NCBI GenBank assembly: GCA_022385805.1
Contig: MU277714.1
Location: 89,869-153,868, forward strand
Length of the DNA stretch: 64,000 nt
From: Pilatotrama ljubarskyi
Taxonomy: Eukaryota > Basidiomycota > Agaricomycetes > Polyporales > Polyporaceae
Direction: 5' to 3'
The first letter of the stretch is position 1. The number at the start of each line of letters is the position of its first letter. The translations under genes and the position numbers were made by a program. The notes under the pieces are model-generated. The model searched no databases, had not been told where the DNA came from, and saw only the letters and a list, made by a program, of their open reading frames with translations. This document shows, piece by piece, positions 23,565 to 33,929 of the stretch.

Positions 23565-23811
23565 CCTGCGACGTCCGTCACACCGTGAGGTCGGTTGAAG
23601 CAGAAAGCGTGCTGCTGCAAAGTGCTGCGAGTACCCGCGGCTGGATCGTTATCGCCTGAAGTCGATCGGCGTGGCACGTGGCCGCGCGACGCGACTGAAC
23701 GCGACACGTGATGACGTCACTTCTACGACACACTCCCCTCCACGCAGGCACGAACAAGTACACTTTGTGTGCTCACGTCCATCGTTCACGACCACATAGA
23801 TCATTGCAAGT
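23565..23811. promoter_or_regulatory. Divergent promoter with CRE and two E-boxes
   Basis: Only 247 bases separate the kinase and MBL-fold starts, which point away from each other. Within it are CACGTG at 23675-23680, CACGTG again at 23705-23710, and a perfect palindromic TGACGTCA at 23712-23719, one base after the second CACGTG. CACGTG is a bHLH-type core and TGACGTCA the CRE/ATF-type bZIP site; their tight pairing suggests shared control of both genes, which is inference. Confidence 0.6.
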
Positions 23812-25047
23812 ATGAGTGCAGACTCGGTCACCGTTGTAACCAACCTCAGCATCGACACGAACGACGCTCGCGCCCCGACAAAGGACACGCAGGTCCCAGG
23901 ACCCGCGCCGGAACCGAAAGCCTTGAAAGTCCACCCCACAACCCCCGGCGGCGAAAACGCGACCCTAACCTTTGTCGGTACCGCGACGACATTGCTCGAG
24001 TGGCGCGGACTGCGCATCATGACTGATCCCAACTTCCTCCACGCAGGAGGTGAGCTTCATCAACTTTCCTACCACTGCTTGTCGCTGACCCGCATGGTCC
24101 TCAGATCATGTACATTTAGGTCCGGGTGTGGCCGCACAGCGTCTCACCAACCCCTCAGTGCCCATCGACCAGCTCCCTCCTATTCATCTCATTCTCCTCT
24201 CGCACTACCACGAAGACCACTTCGACAAGCTGGTCGAAGATCGTCTCCGCCGTGACCTCCCCATCATCACCACCCCCCACGCCCAGCACCACCTCACAAC
24301 GGCGCAAGGCAAGGGCGAGCCATTCACCGCCATCACCGCGCTCGACACCTGGCAGGCCGCGGAAATACATGCGGTTGGCGACGCCGGTGAGGCAAAGTTG
24401 AAAGTGATCGCTATGCCGGGGAAGCACGTTCCCGTTGGTCTCGCCGAGGCCGTCAACAACGTATTGGGCGCAGTCCCGCCGACGAACGGGTGGATGATCG
24501 AGCTGTACGCCGAAGGGGGCAGGACCTTCAGGATTTACATCAGCGGTGATACGCTCATGGTAGACGACCTGAAGAGCATCCCGGAGAAGTTCCCTCACGT
24601 TGACTTGATGCTAATCCACCTCGGTAAGCGTCCATTTCCGCCTCGACTGGAGATCCTGCCTTGACCAATGGGTGTCATCGCGCAGGCGGGACGAGCATAC
24701 CAGGACCGAACATGCCACTGCTCATGGTTACAATGGACGCAAACCAAGGTGAATGACAGACGCATCCGGTCTGCCTTGGCGTGCCTTCAAATACTAACGC
24801 GAACCATTGCGCCGACAGGCATCCAGCTCGTACACCTCATCAACCCCGACGTGACTATTCCTATCCACTACGACGATTACGACGTGTTCAAGAGCCCACT
24901 CAAGGTATGTTCGTCTGCAGCTCGTGATTGTGACTCGAGGCGACTGAGCGCGCATCATAGGATTTCCAGGACCTCGTAACGCAAGCCGGACTAGGCAAGA
25001 AAGTCGTCTATCTGAACCGTGGCGACCAGTACTCCTTCAAAGTGTGA
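23812..25047 (+). CDS. Metallo-beta-lactamase-fold hydrolase
   Basis: Exons: 23812-24049, 24105-24623, 24686-24748, 24819-24904, 24961-25047; 330 residues. The metal-binding motif is SHYHEDHFD (HxHxDH). Earlier comes FVGTATTLLEWRGLRIMTDPNF, and later MPGKH, ISGDTL (metal Asp) and IPIHYDDYDVF (last His). This is the UlaG/NAPE-PLD-like part of the MBL superfamily. The first ~45 residues are disordered (Thr/Pro/Ala). No signal peptide or membrane segment, so probably cytosolic. The substrate is unknown. It may be co-regulated with the kinase across the 247-base divergent promoter. Confidence 0.9.
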
Positions 25048-26819
25048 TTCGCGAGCTTGTATGACCGCGACAACGCATCGTGAGTGTACCTCGATCTCGT
25101 TCAAGCACTAGTTCTCTTATGCCGTTCGTCGTCTTCTCGTCTCAGGCAAAGTGTACTTGTGAGCTGGCACAGCGAGGGCCTATAGGTCGATGCCAGTGCT
25201 AGGGATCGTGTGACTGTATAGCCCGCTTTTCGCTCAGGAGTTGTCCAGGCACTGTCTTGTATGCGCCCTGCGTCAAACTACTGAGTCATCGAAAGAAGGG
25301 ACACATTTACATGTCCACACAACGTTGAGAGCGGCGCAGTGCTTGGTGGGCCCTTACCTCCGAAGCGTCCGTGTTGGATCTCAGGCCTTTCCACGATAAC
25401 GGCAGGCTTCTTGCTGCGTGTACATCGACTTCGCGTGGATATACATGACTTCTTTCCACAAGGCGACATGGGATTCTGCGAGGTCTCAAGCCGCCGCACC
25501 TCGGAGTCTTCGAGGAATTGACCTGCATTGATGCTCACACGGTGACCAGCAGCTGCAACGTGCGTGTGCCACTCGCTCACCTCCATCCTACTCACCAATC
25601 TCCTCGGTAGGATGTCGTCAGTACGGTTTGGGCACCGGCGGAGTACGACCGCTTCTTGCTGATGAAGGCGGTCGCGACCACGCGAGCAAGCCCGCACGAT
25701 CCGCATCATTCCTTCGTTTTGCAGCGGATCAAAATGCATCGCTGAAGTGCCTATCGTTCTGCGACAAGGGGGCTGTCGTACGCGACTCCAGGTCATCATC
25801 GATATCAGGTACGCGCATCCCGCATTGAATGCGATGTATGATGCGTAGCAGTGCGAGGGGGGCTTGCTCCGCCGTCTCGACGGAGCATCTCCACTCGGTT
25901 TCAAGAAGGAGTTCTCTCACATACCGGCGGTCGACCATGGCTGTCCCCGCTAGGATGGCGCAAGGATTGTCCATCAGTGTGTATGCGTCACTTTCTGCCT
26001 TGCTTTATGCAATTCCCTTGCTCAGTCTGAGTAGTCCAGACTCGATACGAAGCATTGATGTTCCTCTCTGACGACAAGCTCAGATTGCCCATGCCTTCCG
26101 CAGGACGCGACCCACCGGTACGAGGACATTTCGCCAAGCAGCCGCTGGGGACCGTCATCGCTGGATTGCGAAGCGAAGCGCAGGGTCCGGAGCATCCTTG
26201 CGGTTACAGACCGCTTCCATGGTATCCAAGTAGAATCGGCATCCCTTCAGAGTTACGGCGAGCGCCAGGAGAGAGCGGTAATACGCGCTCCTTGTGAAGT
26301 GGGTGGCCTGACATCGTGCTGGGCGGCCCTTCGGGCGATAGTGTATCCTAGATTGCAGGCGAGCGGCCGCGGCCCTCAGGCTGGGTGCACGCATCTAGCG
26401 CAGTCCGAGTCCCTTGCACCGGAGGCGCGAGGCGCGTGCCTGAGGCCACCAAGATGCACTCGGACCCGCAGCATTGCTAAGTACTGCAGTGCGTATGTTT
26501 CTCAGGGTAGCCCAGTACAGCCCGGCACTCACGTACACCGCATCATGCAGCCATGCGGGCACAGTGCCTGTAGTACGCATGCACTCGCCTGAGACACCGC
26601 TTCAATCTGCGCATGCATACCTATCCGTGCATATTGGATATTTCTCAGCAACTGGCCGCGTCTCTGACTGGTGCAAGCCGCTGTACGCGCGACGCGTACG
26701 TACCGCTGAGACTGGTGCACCCCCGACTGTGCCCGGTCACTGCCTCGAGGACCACCGACACTCGACGGGGCACAAAAGCGAGCTACCTAGGTGTGTTATG
26801 TCTCTATCCGCAGCCAAGG
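25048..26819. other. Gene-poor stretch
   Basis: I find no gene I can name. The minus frames at 25278-25904 and 25729-25974 overlap each other in different phases, carry no domain, and could be remains of a decayed gene. The plus frame running up to 26820 is in phase with the secreted protein but has no good start or signal. Confidence 0.35.
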
Positions 26820-27454
26820 ATGCGATTCTTCTCTACCCTCTCCGCCCTTGCGCTCTCGGCATCCTTCACGTACGCAGCAAGCCTCACCGCCACGAAGCGG
26901 CAGATTGTGGCGTCAGAGCACGGGACCACCGTCGAGCCTGCGGACGGGAGCACCATCACGCCAGGCGTGAGCTTCGCTTTTTCATACGAGAACAGGAACT
27001 TCTGCGAGTCGGGATACAGCCCGATCTCAGTGTATCTCAGCACCAGCCCACCGACGACCGCTGATGTCACGACCGGTGGTGAACTCGTGGACGGCAGCTT
27101 CGTATTCAAGTTTGGAGACCTCCTCATTGCCAACTTCGGTGGGTGGGCCACCTTTCCCGTCCGCGATTGCGCATGCACTGTGCGATCGTCCAAACGACTC
27201 AACGCTGATCACGACTGTTTACGCTCAGGGCTCCCGCCCATGAGCCGCCTCCGCCCACCTTGATTGCGCCACCGCTTGTTGTGACAGACGGTGCTACTAC
27301 CCTGTACTTCTCGGTTGTTGAGACTTATAGAGATTGTCCTGTGAGTTCATCCGCCCATATCCTGCGGTACAATCTGATCATGCTTGCTTGTATAATGTAG
27401 GATCATGTCCCTCTGGAGTTCGGGCTCGAGACGACCACAGTCATCTATGTATAA
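26820..27454 (+). CDS. Small secreted protein
   Basis: Exons: 26820-27142, 27229-27340, 27401-27454; 162 residues. It begins MRFFSTLSALALSASFTYAAS, a clear signal peptide, followed by a KR pair that could be a further processing site. The mature part contains GSTITPGVSFAFSYENRNFC, a Ser/Thr-rich segment, and after the second exon join HEPPPPTLIAPPLVV and TTLYFSVVETYRDCP, ending TTTVIYV. Two cysteines in the mature part could form a bridge. The intron after NFGG must be used in phase 2, otherwise exon 2 hits a stop. This is a fungal small-secreted-protein type; function unknown. The MITE lies 136 bases downstream. Confidence 0.75.
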
Positions 27455-27582
27455 CCGGAATACGCTGGAGAGGCCGGCCCTGTAGACATAGAGCTGCATA
27501 TATGACAGAGGCGACTCGTGATTCGCGTCGGAATTAGACGTACTACACTGCGCCGTTCTGCACCTTACTGTGTCTGGTGCGT

Positions 27583-28018
27583 AACAGACTTAGTGATGTG
27601 CCGGGCCCGGCTCGGCCTGAAAGACCCGGCTCGGGCCCGGCTTTGAGGGCTCAGGCTCGAAAGAAACTCGGGCCGGGCCTCCATTGACGGCTCAAGCCCG
27701 GCTCGGGCCCGGCTCGGCCTGAGCCCCGGCCTGTGGGTGAGTGTGGGTGATTGACTATAAGTCTAAGATTAGGTGTTTTGAAAGCAAAAAATCAGCGAAT
27801 AAAGTCGACTGGCTCACGACGAACGGGCGCTAGATGAGCGCTTACCAGGCCGTAACTGTTGGACGGCCTCACGGCCGGGCTCAGGCCTGACAAAACGAAA
27901 GCCGGGCCTGCAAGCCCTTCAGGCCGCTCACCAAGGCCCGGCTCGGCTCGGGCTTCGAGGGCTCGGCTTGGGGGCTTCGATGGCCTCAGGCCGGGCCCAG
28001 CACATCACTAAACAGACT
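27583..28018. mobile_element. Non-autonomous hAT-type element (MITE) with 8-bp TSD
   Basis: The element spans 27591-28010 (420 bp). Its ends are 21-bp terminal inverted repeats with one mismatch: each starts TAGTGATGTGC reading inwards and continues into GGGCCCGGC. It is flanked on both sides by the identical 8-mer AACAGACT (27583-27590 and 28011-28018). An 8-bp target duplication and a TAGNG terminus are hallmarks of the hAT superfamily. The inside is built mostly of CGGGCC/GGCTCGG-type repeats around a short AT-richer core and has no coding capacity, so it would depend on a transposase supplied elsewhere. Confidence 0.85.
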
Positions 28019-28046
28019 ACATAGAAGGCTCTCCAATCTAGACCCC

Positions 28047-30890
28047 TCATGATCCCAAGGTTGACGGCCCTCTCTCATGCCAATATCGGCCCTTCCACCA
28101 AGCCAGCAATATCAACACATTAGTAAGCGCCATGAGACCTCCCCACACGGTGTACGTCCATCCGTCACCGATGTTGTCCTGTCATCCAGTTACATTTGCT
28201 TGAGTGGTATCACAGTAGCGGTTCGAACATACCTGAAGCAGCACAGCAACCTCAGCCACTGTGAACACGAACAGTCCCCGAAAGAGACTGTTGGTTGCCA
28301 CGGCAGACGATGACTGCCCCACGTTGGAGTCGACGATGTATGCAAGCGTGCTGGAGTAACTCCATCTATACAATGAAGATGCTCAGTGAAAGTTGCGCGG
28401 TCTCGTCTGCATATGCGTTCTGCAGACTCACACTGAAAACAGGCCACACAAGAAGAGGAACAAGCAGGGGGCCATAATGTGTACCCTCTCCTGCACAGTC
28501 CAGCCGGCGTACGCAATGACCAATGGAGGTAGAAAGACCATTCCGAAGAATGTGGACTGGAGACGCATCTAAAATATGTCGATCTGTCAGCCAACCAGAC
28601 GTTGTGCGGCAATGGTCTCGGATGCACCTCCGGGAATTTCTGACCACCATTCCTGCAATGTACACGGTGATGTGCCAAATCTACCCTAAAGCCGCGGGGT
28701 TGAGGCCGAGAGCCTTTGTAGGTCGAGGCCTCTGGCGGGCTGAGCTGAGGTAGATGGCGAGGTCAGGAGATGTAGCGGTTCGGCCGGGGTGCCCTTGAGG
28801 CGAACGTCGCGATGCGGCAAGGGATCCGAGCGAACAGAGTCCTTCGCAGGTGTTCGCAAGCTCTTCGCAGGTGTTTGCAAGCTCTTCACGGATGTTCGCA
28901 ACCGTTCGCGGGTCTTCGCAGGTACTCGGCACGCTCTTCGCAGTCTTGTCGGGCTCAACGCGGGCGCGGAGGGACTCGGTGATTCTTCGCAGCTACGCAG
29001 TGTTCAATAGCAACTCAGTGTAAGACGCGGACAGTGAAGAGGAAGGCAAAATGCTCAATAAGAAACTCGACGCGGCGAAGTAGTAAACGCAAGGGGGACG
29101 CGAACGCGGACGCAGTTAGGGCTCAGTGAGATCTCTGCTCTCGAGAGGGGGGACGGAATCTGGGTTGCTGCGCTGCGAAGCGCGAGTATTTTACATCGGT
29201 GCCAAAATGGCGTGCTACGCATGTGACCCCGGACCGGACCTTCGCGCTGTCGAGCCAGCTGCGAACGCACGGACCTAGCGCCGGGGGCATCTTCAGGGCA
29301 GGCTGGTGCGAAGGACTTCGCTCCCCAAACGCCTGGGCATCCACCGGGTTCTGCGCAATGGCTGCACGCTGGGTTTCTCGCGGGACTTTGCGATCCGTTG
29401 CGGAGGCTGCGAAGCTGCAAAGGCGGGCGAAGCTGCGAGGGCCTGCGAAGCTGCGAAGAATTGCGAAGAACAGCAAAGATGAGCGAAGATGCGCGAAGGG
29501 AGCGGCTTCGGTGCTCCGCGGCCTCGTGCGCGGAGTGGGGTCGCATCAACGGGCCAACGTACGGTGACGTGAGACCACTTGCCGCCCAGGGTGCTACCAG
29601 CGACGCTGCCTGTGATAGCCATCAACATGCCGCTCATATGCTGAGCATTCTACTTGAATACACACCAGTGCCGAATGCCAGGAGGACGAGGCTGAAGAGT
29701 CACAATCAGTCTCAGTACTTCCACATATCAGTGAATTGGGCCTTACCCTGTGTGAAGTGCATCGTAATGATATACGTAAGCGAGCACACGAGCTGACATG
29801 TACAAGATTGAATACGAGAAGCCATAGATGAAGCCTGTCACGGATAAATCGGGTCCTTGTCGAGTGAGTCTAGCGAGTATGCGCACCCACCTGAAGCAGT
29901 CAAAATGACCGGGTTGTTGAAATACCGTAGCACCTGTAAGATGGGACTGATCGGGTCCACATCCTTGAGAGAGAGCCTGATGTTCTGGTAAGCGGACTCT
30001 GGGATTGTTCGCCTCGTTGGGGCCGGAGATGTGATCGACAGGTTGACCCTCGACACCTCTGTTGTTGGCTGCAGGAGATTTCTCTTCGCAGGGTCGAGAT
30101 TTCTCGAGATTGCAGCGCAACACCCGATGGTATGCGAGACTACACTCACGATGGAATGTATCCTTGAAGAGAAATGTGAAGGAAAGGAGATTAAGGCCTC
30201 CAAAAATGACTAAGAACCAGAAACATGCTCTCCAGTCGAATCCTTGAGTGAGGCTAGCATGTCGTCAGTGCTAACAGCGACATGACAACAATCGGACAGA
30301 CCCTCCACCTAGAATGGGACCTAGGGACGGCCCCAACAGGGGTGCGCTGTAATAGAGTCCCATCTTTGAGCCTCACTCGTGAGAGTCGTATATGTCGGCA
30401 AGTGTAGCTGCGCTGATAGCAAGGACTGCACTCGATCTGCAGCCATATAGGGAGAAGAACATTCACATCTCATGCTGACTCACCCAGCTGCTTGGACACA
30501 TTGCATGCCGATGAGCAAGCCAATAGAGCTGGAAAGGGCTGCGCCGGCAGACCCGCCTACAATGAGAGTGATTGAAACAATGTATACTACCTGCGAAGGA
30601 ATTCAGCTTATACCAATGTATGTTCACATTGGGTGCTCACCTTGTGGCCTTTGCAAGCTCAAAACGCTCCAGATAAGGGGAACAACGCCCTGTATGAGCA
30701 CAAACAGAGACAGCGTCCAACTTCAATATCTGGGAACTTGTCCCGTGCAGCTGATCTTGGATCTGTTGGACAGCGGCTTCGAGCGAGTCAATCTCACTGT
30801 CTACTGGATACCATGATGAGTTCGCATGATTGTATACATCACAGAATTCCCCTGGATCTTGCAACCGGCTGCAAGGGTATTGCAACGACA
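28047..30890 (-). pseudogene. MFS transporter pseudogene (DHA1/drug:H+ type)
   Basis: Pieces of one major facilitator transporter read in order on the minus strand: QIQDQLHGTSSQ; a helix LSLFVLIQGVVPLIWSVLSL; IVSITLIVGGSAGAAL with SSSIGLLIGMQCVQAAG; AATLADIYDSHE; KMGLYYSAPLLGPSLGPIL; DWRACFWFLVIFGGL-like text; GFSYSILYMSARVLA; GSTLGGKWS; then, after a ~0.9-kb insertion, RNGGQKFPE, MRLQSTFFGMVFLPPLV, YSSTLAYIVDSNVGQSSS and WTYTVWGGLMALTN. Lesions: a frameshift near 30720-30731, an in-frame TGA at 30373-30375 in the loop where HERG is expected, the insertion at 28675-29560, and a phase change just after it. Several original introns are still visible. It is not expected to make a working transporter. 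Confidence 0.82.
28664..29571. mobile_element. ~0.9-kb unclassified insertion in the MFS gene
   Basis: Sequence between 28675 and 29560 has no counterpart in the transporter and separates its two halves. It is bordered by ACGGTGATGTG (28664-28674) and ACGGTGACGTG (29561-29571), an 11-bp direct repeat with one mismatch, read as a target duplication. No terminal inverted repeat, poly(A) or open frame of note is seen. The interior has two arms of opposite polarity: repeats of CTTCGCAG around 28840-28945 and of CTGCGAAG around 29400-29500. The class of element is open. Confidence 0.55.
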
Positions 30891-33800
30891 TTGGAAGAAC
30901 CTTGCGAGTGGCATTATCATTATAAGAGGGACAATCACCGTAAGACTTTTAAAACAGTATAGCAGCTCTTGTAAAAGGTTTGTAGAGCGGTTATTATGAG
31001 TTTCTGAGCGGCGCAATACTTGTTCAGCTTGCAAGGATCACAATATGTGCAACCCTCGTAGGGTTCCCGATCATTTCAGGAGATACAATCTGGCATCTTC
31101 TATACGATACATGGACAGCTTAGGGACTCATGGCATGGGCAAGATCTCGTCATCGAGCTTTAAAGATGGGGGGGAGCAAATATTCACATTATATCACTTG
31201 AGCTGCTATGTTACACGATCTGACACAAACTCATACATAATGCAAAGGAACAGGATTTGGGGGTGCGAAGGCCAAAACAAATGACAACTACATACATGTA
31301 TGCACTAGCGCTGCGATAGGACAAGCTCCCAGGGTATGTCGGCCAGATAGAATGCAAGCCCCAGTCAAGGTCAGCCAAGGACACCAATGACAGACAAGCA
31401 CCCAAGCCGATGACCACCAGGATTGCCAAGACCATAGAGCAAGACAGTGACCAAGCAGCTTCGAGGGGACTCAAGACAGACACGATGACCAAGAGGAGAC
31501 CCCAGGACAGCGCGGCAGTGTAGGGCACAGTGGACCAAGGAGTGAGCAAGTGGACAGGCAGTACTCAAACTCCACAGTCCCAATAAGACCCAAGAGTAGC
31601 CAGCGTGTAAGAGCCACAAGTAAGCCAGGCAGTAGTCGTGAGGGAAGACAGTCGAGGCATCCCGATGCAGGGTAATCATGCGCACCAAGTGAAATTGAAA
31701 AGCCGAGACGATTCGAGCTCCGCTTGCGTACTGTACAGGACCACCGGTGAGACCAAGAAAGGTAAGAGAAGACGCTGGGCCAGGTAGCCAACAGGTCGAG
31801 CACATGCAGAGGTTACGAAATGATTGCAAGAATGAGGGAACAACCTCAAGAGACGGTCGGAAGGTCAATCTAATCGCCGCAAGCAGGTTACAAGCGCAAC
31901 AATATTGATGCCTGTTCTCAGCCTCTTCGATCACCATCGCGAGTGCAGTGCAAGTGATCCCGGACAAATGCTCCTCATTAGCCCCTTGCAAGTACTGCTT
32001 ATCTGCTCGGTAAGTAGAATAAGTATCGCCAAACTTGCAAGCACCGCAATCTGGAGGACAATTCTGCGATGTATGCCAGCCGCGATGGTAGTGATGAGAG
32101 AGGCCGACGAGACGAGGAGCAGTGTCGCCATCTGCATGCATAGTGAGTACATGTACCGCATTGCAGATGTCTGATGCGTACCTTGCGTGCGTAGAGCCAT
32201 TGTCGAGGGCCATCATGCACCGCGACGTGCTCAATGTCGGGTTTCGTCATGACTGGCAGTATAAGACGTGTGCATGCGTTGCGACCGAACTCGGAATGCA
32301 CCAAAAGCCGGAATTTGATGTTGACACCTGCTTACTCCGCGCACCTCGACGATCTTCTCATGGTCGGCCACGGGCGGTCAGAGGGAAACGGGTCGGCGCT
32401 CAGATGTTACAAATAGGCCCGGTAAGACCCAAGATCACCTGGAGATGGATACCTCGGGATGCCGTGAAGGGTGCTTCATACATGAATAGCGATTGTGTGC
32501 ACAGCGATGGGGCCACCCATTCACTGCGCTGGGTCCCGTTCGCAGTGCTTCAGTCGTGGCGCATGCCACCCGTTGCAAAGTCAGAGCAAGTGCTGATACT
32601 AGCGCATACAACCCGCCTTGCAGGCCGGTGAGGCGGGCCTCCTGGAGGGTTGCCCCATGATCCGCCGTGCCTCTCTTCCGACTTCGAGTCCGGACTCCGG
32701 ATCCGAGTCGAGTGCAGCGCGACCCATCCCCGGTGTATCAGACCGTGACCTTGATTGATGTCAACGAGGTCGGAGTAGCTACGGACACAGACTTCAACTT
32801 CAACATGCTTCACCACATGTAGCCGTGGCTGACAGCCCAGGCTAGTATGAAAAGGTATGCAGGCCCGGGGTAAAGCTGCCTGAGGAGGCCTGAGGTGGTG
32901 ACAGGGCCCCGTCTGCGGGCGCCTATAGAGGCAGAAGATTCAATATTCAACTTCCGCGACCCCCATGCGAGATCGAATCGTCCACACGTCCAGCCTCAGG
33001 TCCCTGATCGATGCTTGCGTCGCCTGGGGACATCTCATCTCGTAGGCGTCCGGGTCGTTCATACCACCACACTGAATATTAATCTCAACCGCCTGTTGCG
33101 CGCCGCGTACAATACCCCATGGCGATACTTCACGTCGGTATGTTAGAAAGCGCAATGATCCTGTCCTCGTGGAGATTGTATCCTAACAGTACTCGACGCA
33201 GCGCTGGCCAAGATAGACGAGAGGCTGCTGAAAGAGCCGCGCGAGGAAGCATTTCAGCAGATTCACCGTATGATCGCTGCAATTCCCGTGCCTAAGCAGG
33301 ACGTCAGGGTCGGCGCACCCATCAATGCAGCCACGACGCGAGGTTATGATATCAGTGAGGGTGCTTTCTGCGACATCTTGTCGTGCGATGTTGTCCAACG
33401 CGACGCCGTGGTGTGCAGTCCTGTCCATGAAGTTTGAGAAGATCGAGGATTTTCAGTGGGTTCACTCTGAAATGTGGCGACTGCTCTGGCCTAACGACGA
33501 CTACCTCCCAGGGCTTACCTTGCTCATCCGAAGCATCTGGAGTAGGGTTATGCGTTTCTGCCTCGTCCTCAATAACTCACCCTTCGTACCAGGCTGCTCA
33601 AGCGTTATGGCCCGCCGCTCTTGCGAGGTGAGTCATCCCCATGTTCCTCGATGGCATCCACTCATGGAGCACACAGATATGATATCATATCAAGTGGACG
33701 GAACTGCGCCTAGGAGCATGTTGTAGACAACCAGGGCAGAGGCGTCTGCATGGTGTGACCGTCGGAGGCGTACAAGCATCTATGTGCGACGAGCGCGTCG

Positions 33801-33929
33801 TACTGGACGCCTGATATGTGCCTTAAATTCCGCGTACGCAACACATGGAGGGTGGTCCTGTACCATTCAACGGCGGCTCGTGTCCACAGCAATACAACGA
33901 GAACGCAAGCCCCTCGTTCCTCCCTTCAC
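30891..33929. other. Decayed, lower-GC stretch without a confident gene
   Basis: This part is visibly AT-richer than its surroundings (for example 30900-31260). A minus frame at 32234-31371 translates to hydrophobic but odd protein; its DNA between about 31370 and 31620 is a loose tandem of CCAAG/GACAAG-like units. Plus 33190-33435 has a clean stretch (AALAKIDERLLKEPREEAFQ) that could be an exon, but I cannot connect it to anything. I see a mixture of gene relics rather than a complete gene. Confidence 0.35.

Noticed and set aside
27600..28000. Simple GC-rich tandem repeat instead of a transposable element
   Set aside because: The exact 8-bp flanking duplication and matched ends define borders that a simple repeat would not have.
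28675..29560. Terminal inverted repeats for the MFS insertion
   Set aside because: The two ends (ccaaatctaccc and its partner) do not pair convincingly, so I did not call a DNA transposon.
31371..32234. 287-residue minus frame with hydrophobic text
   Set aside because: Composition follows a loose CCAAG-type repeat and Cys/Leu/His-rich translation; no start context, domain or splice pattern supports a gene.
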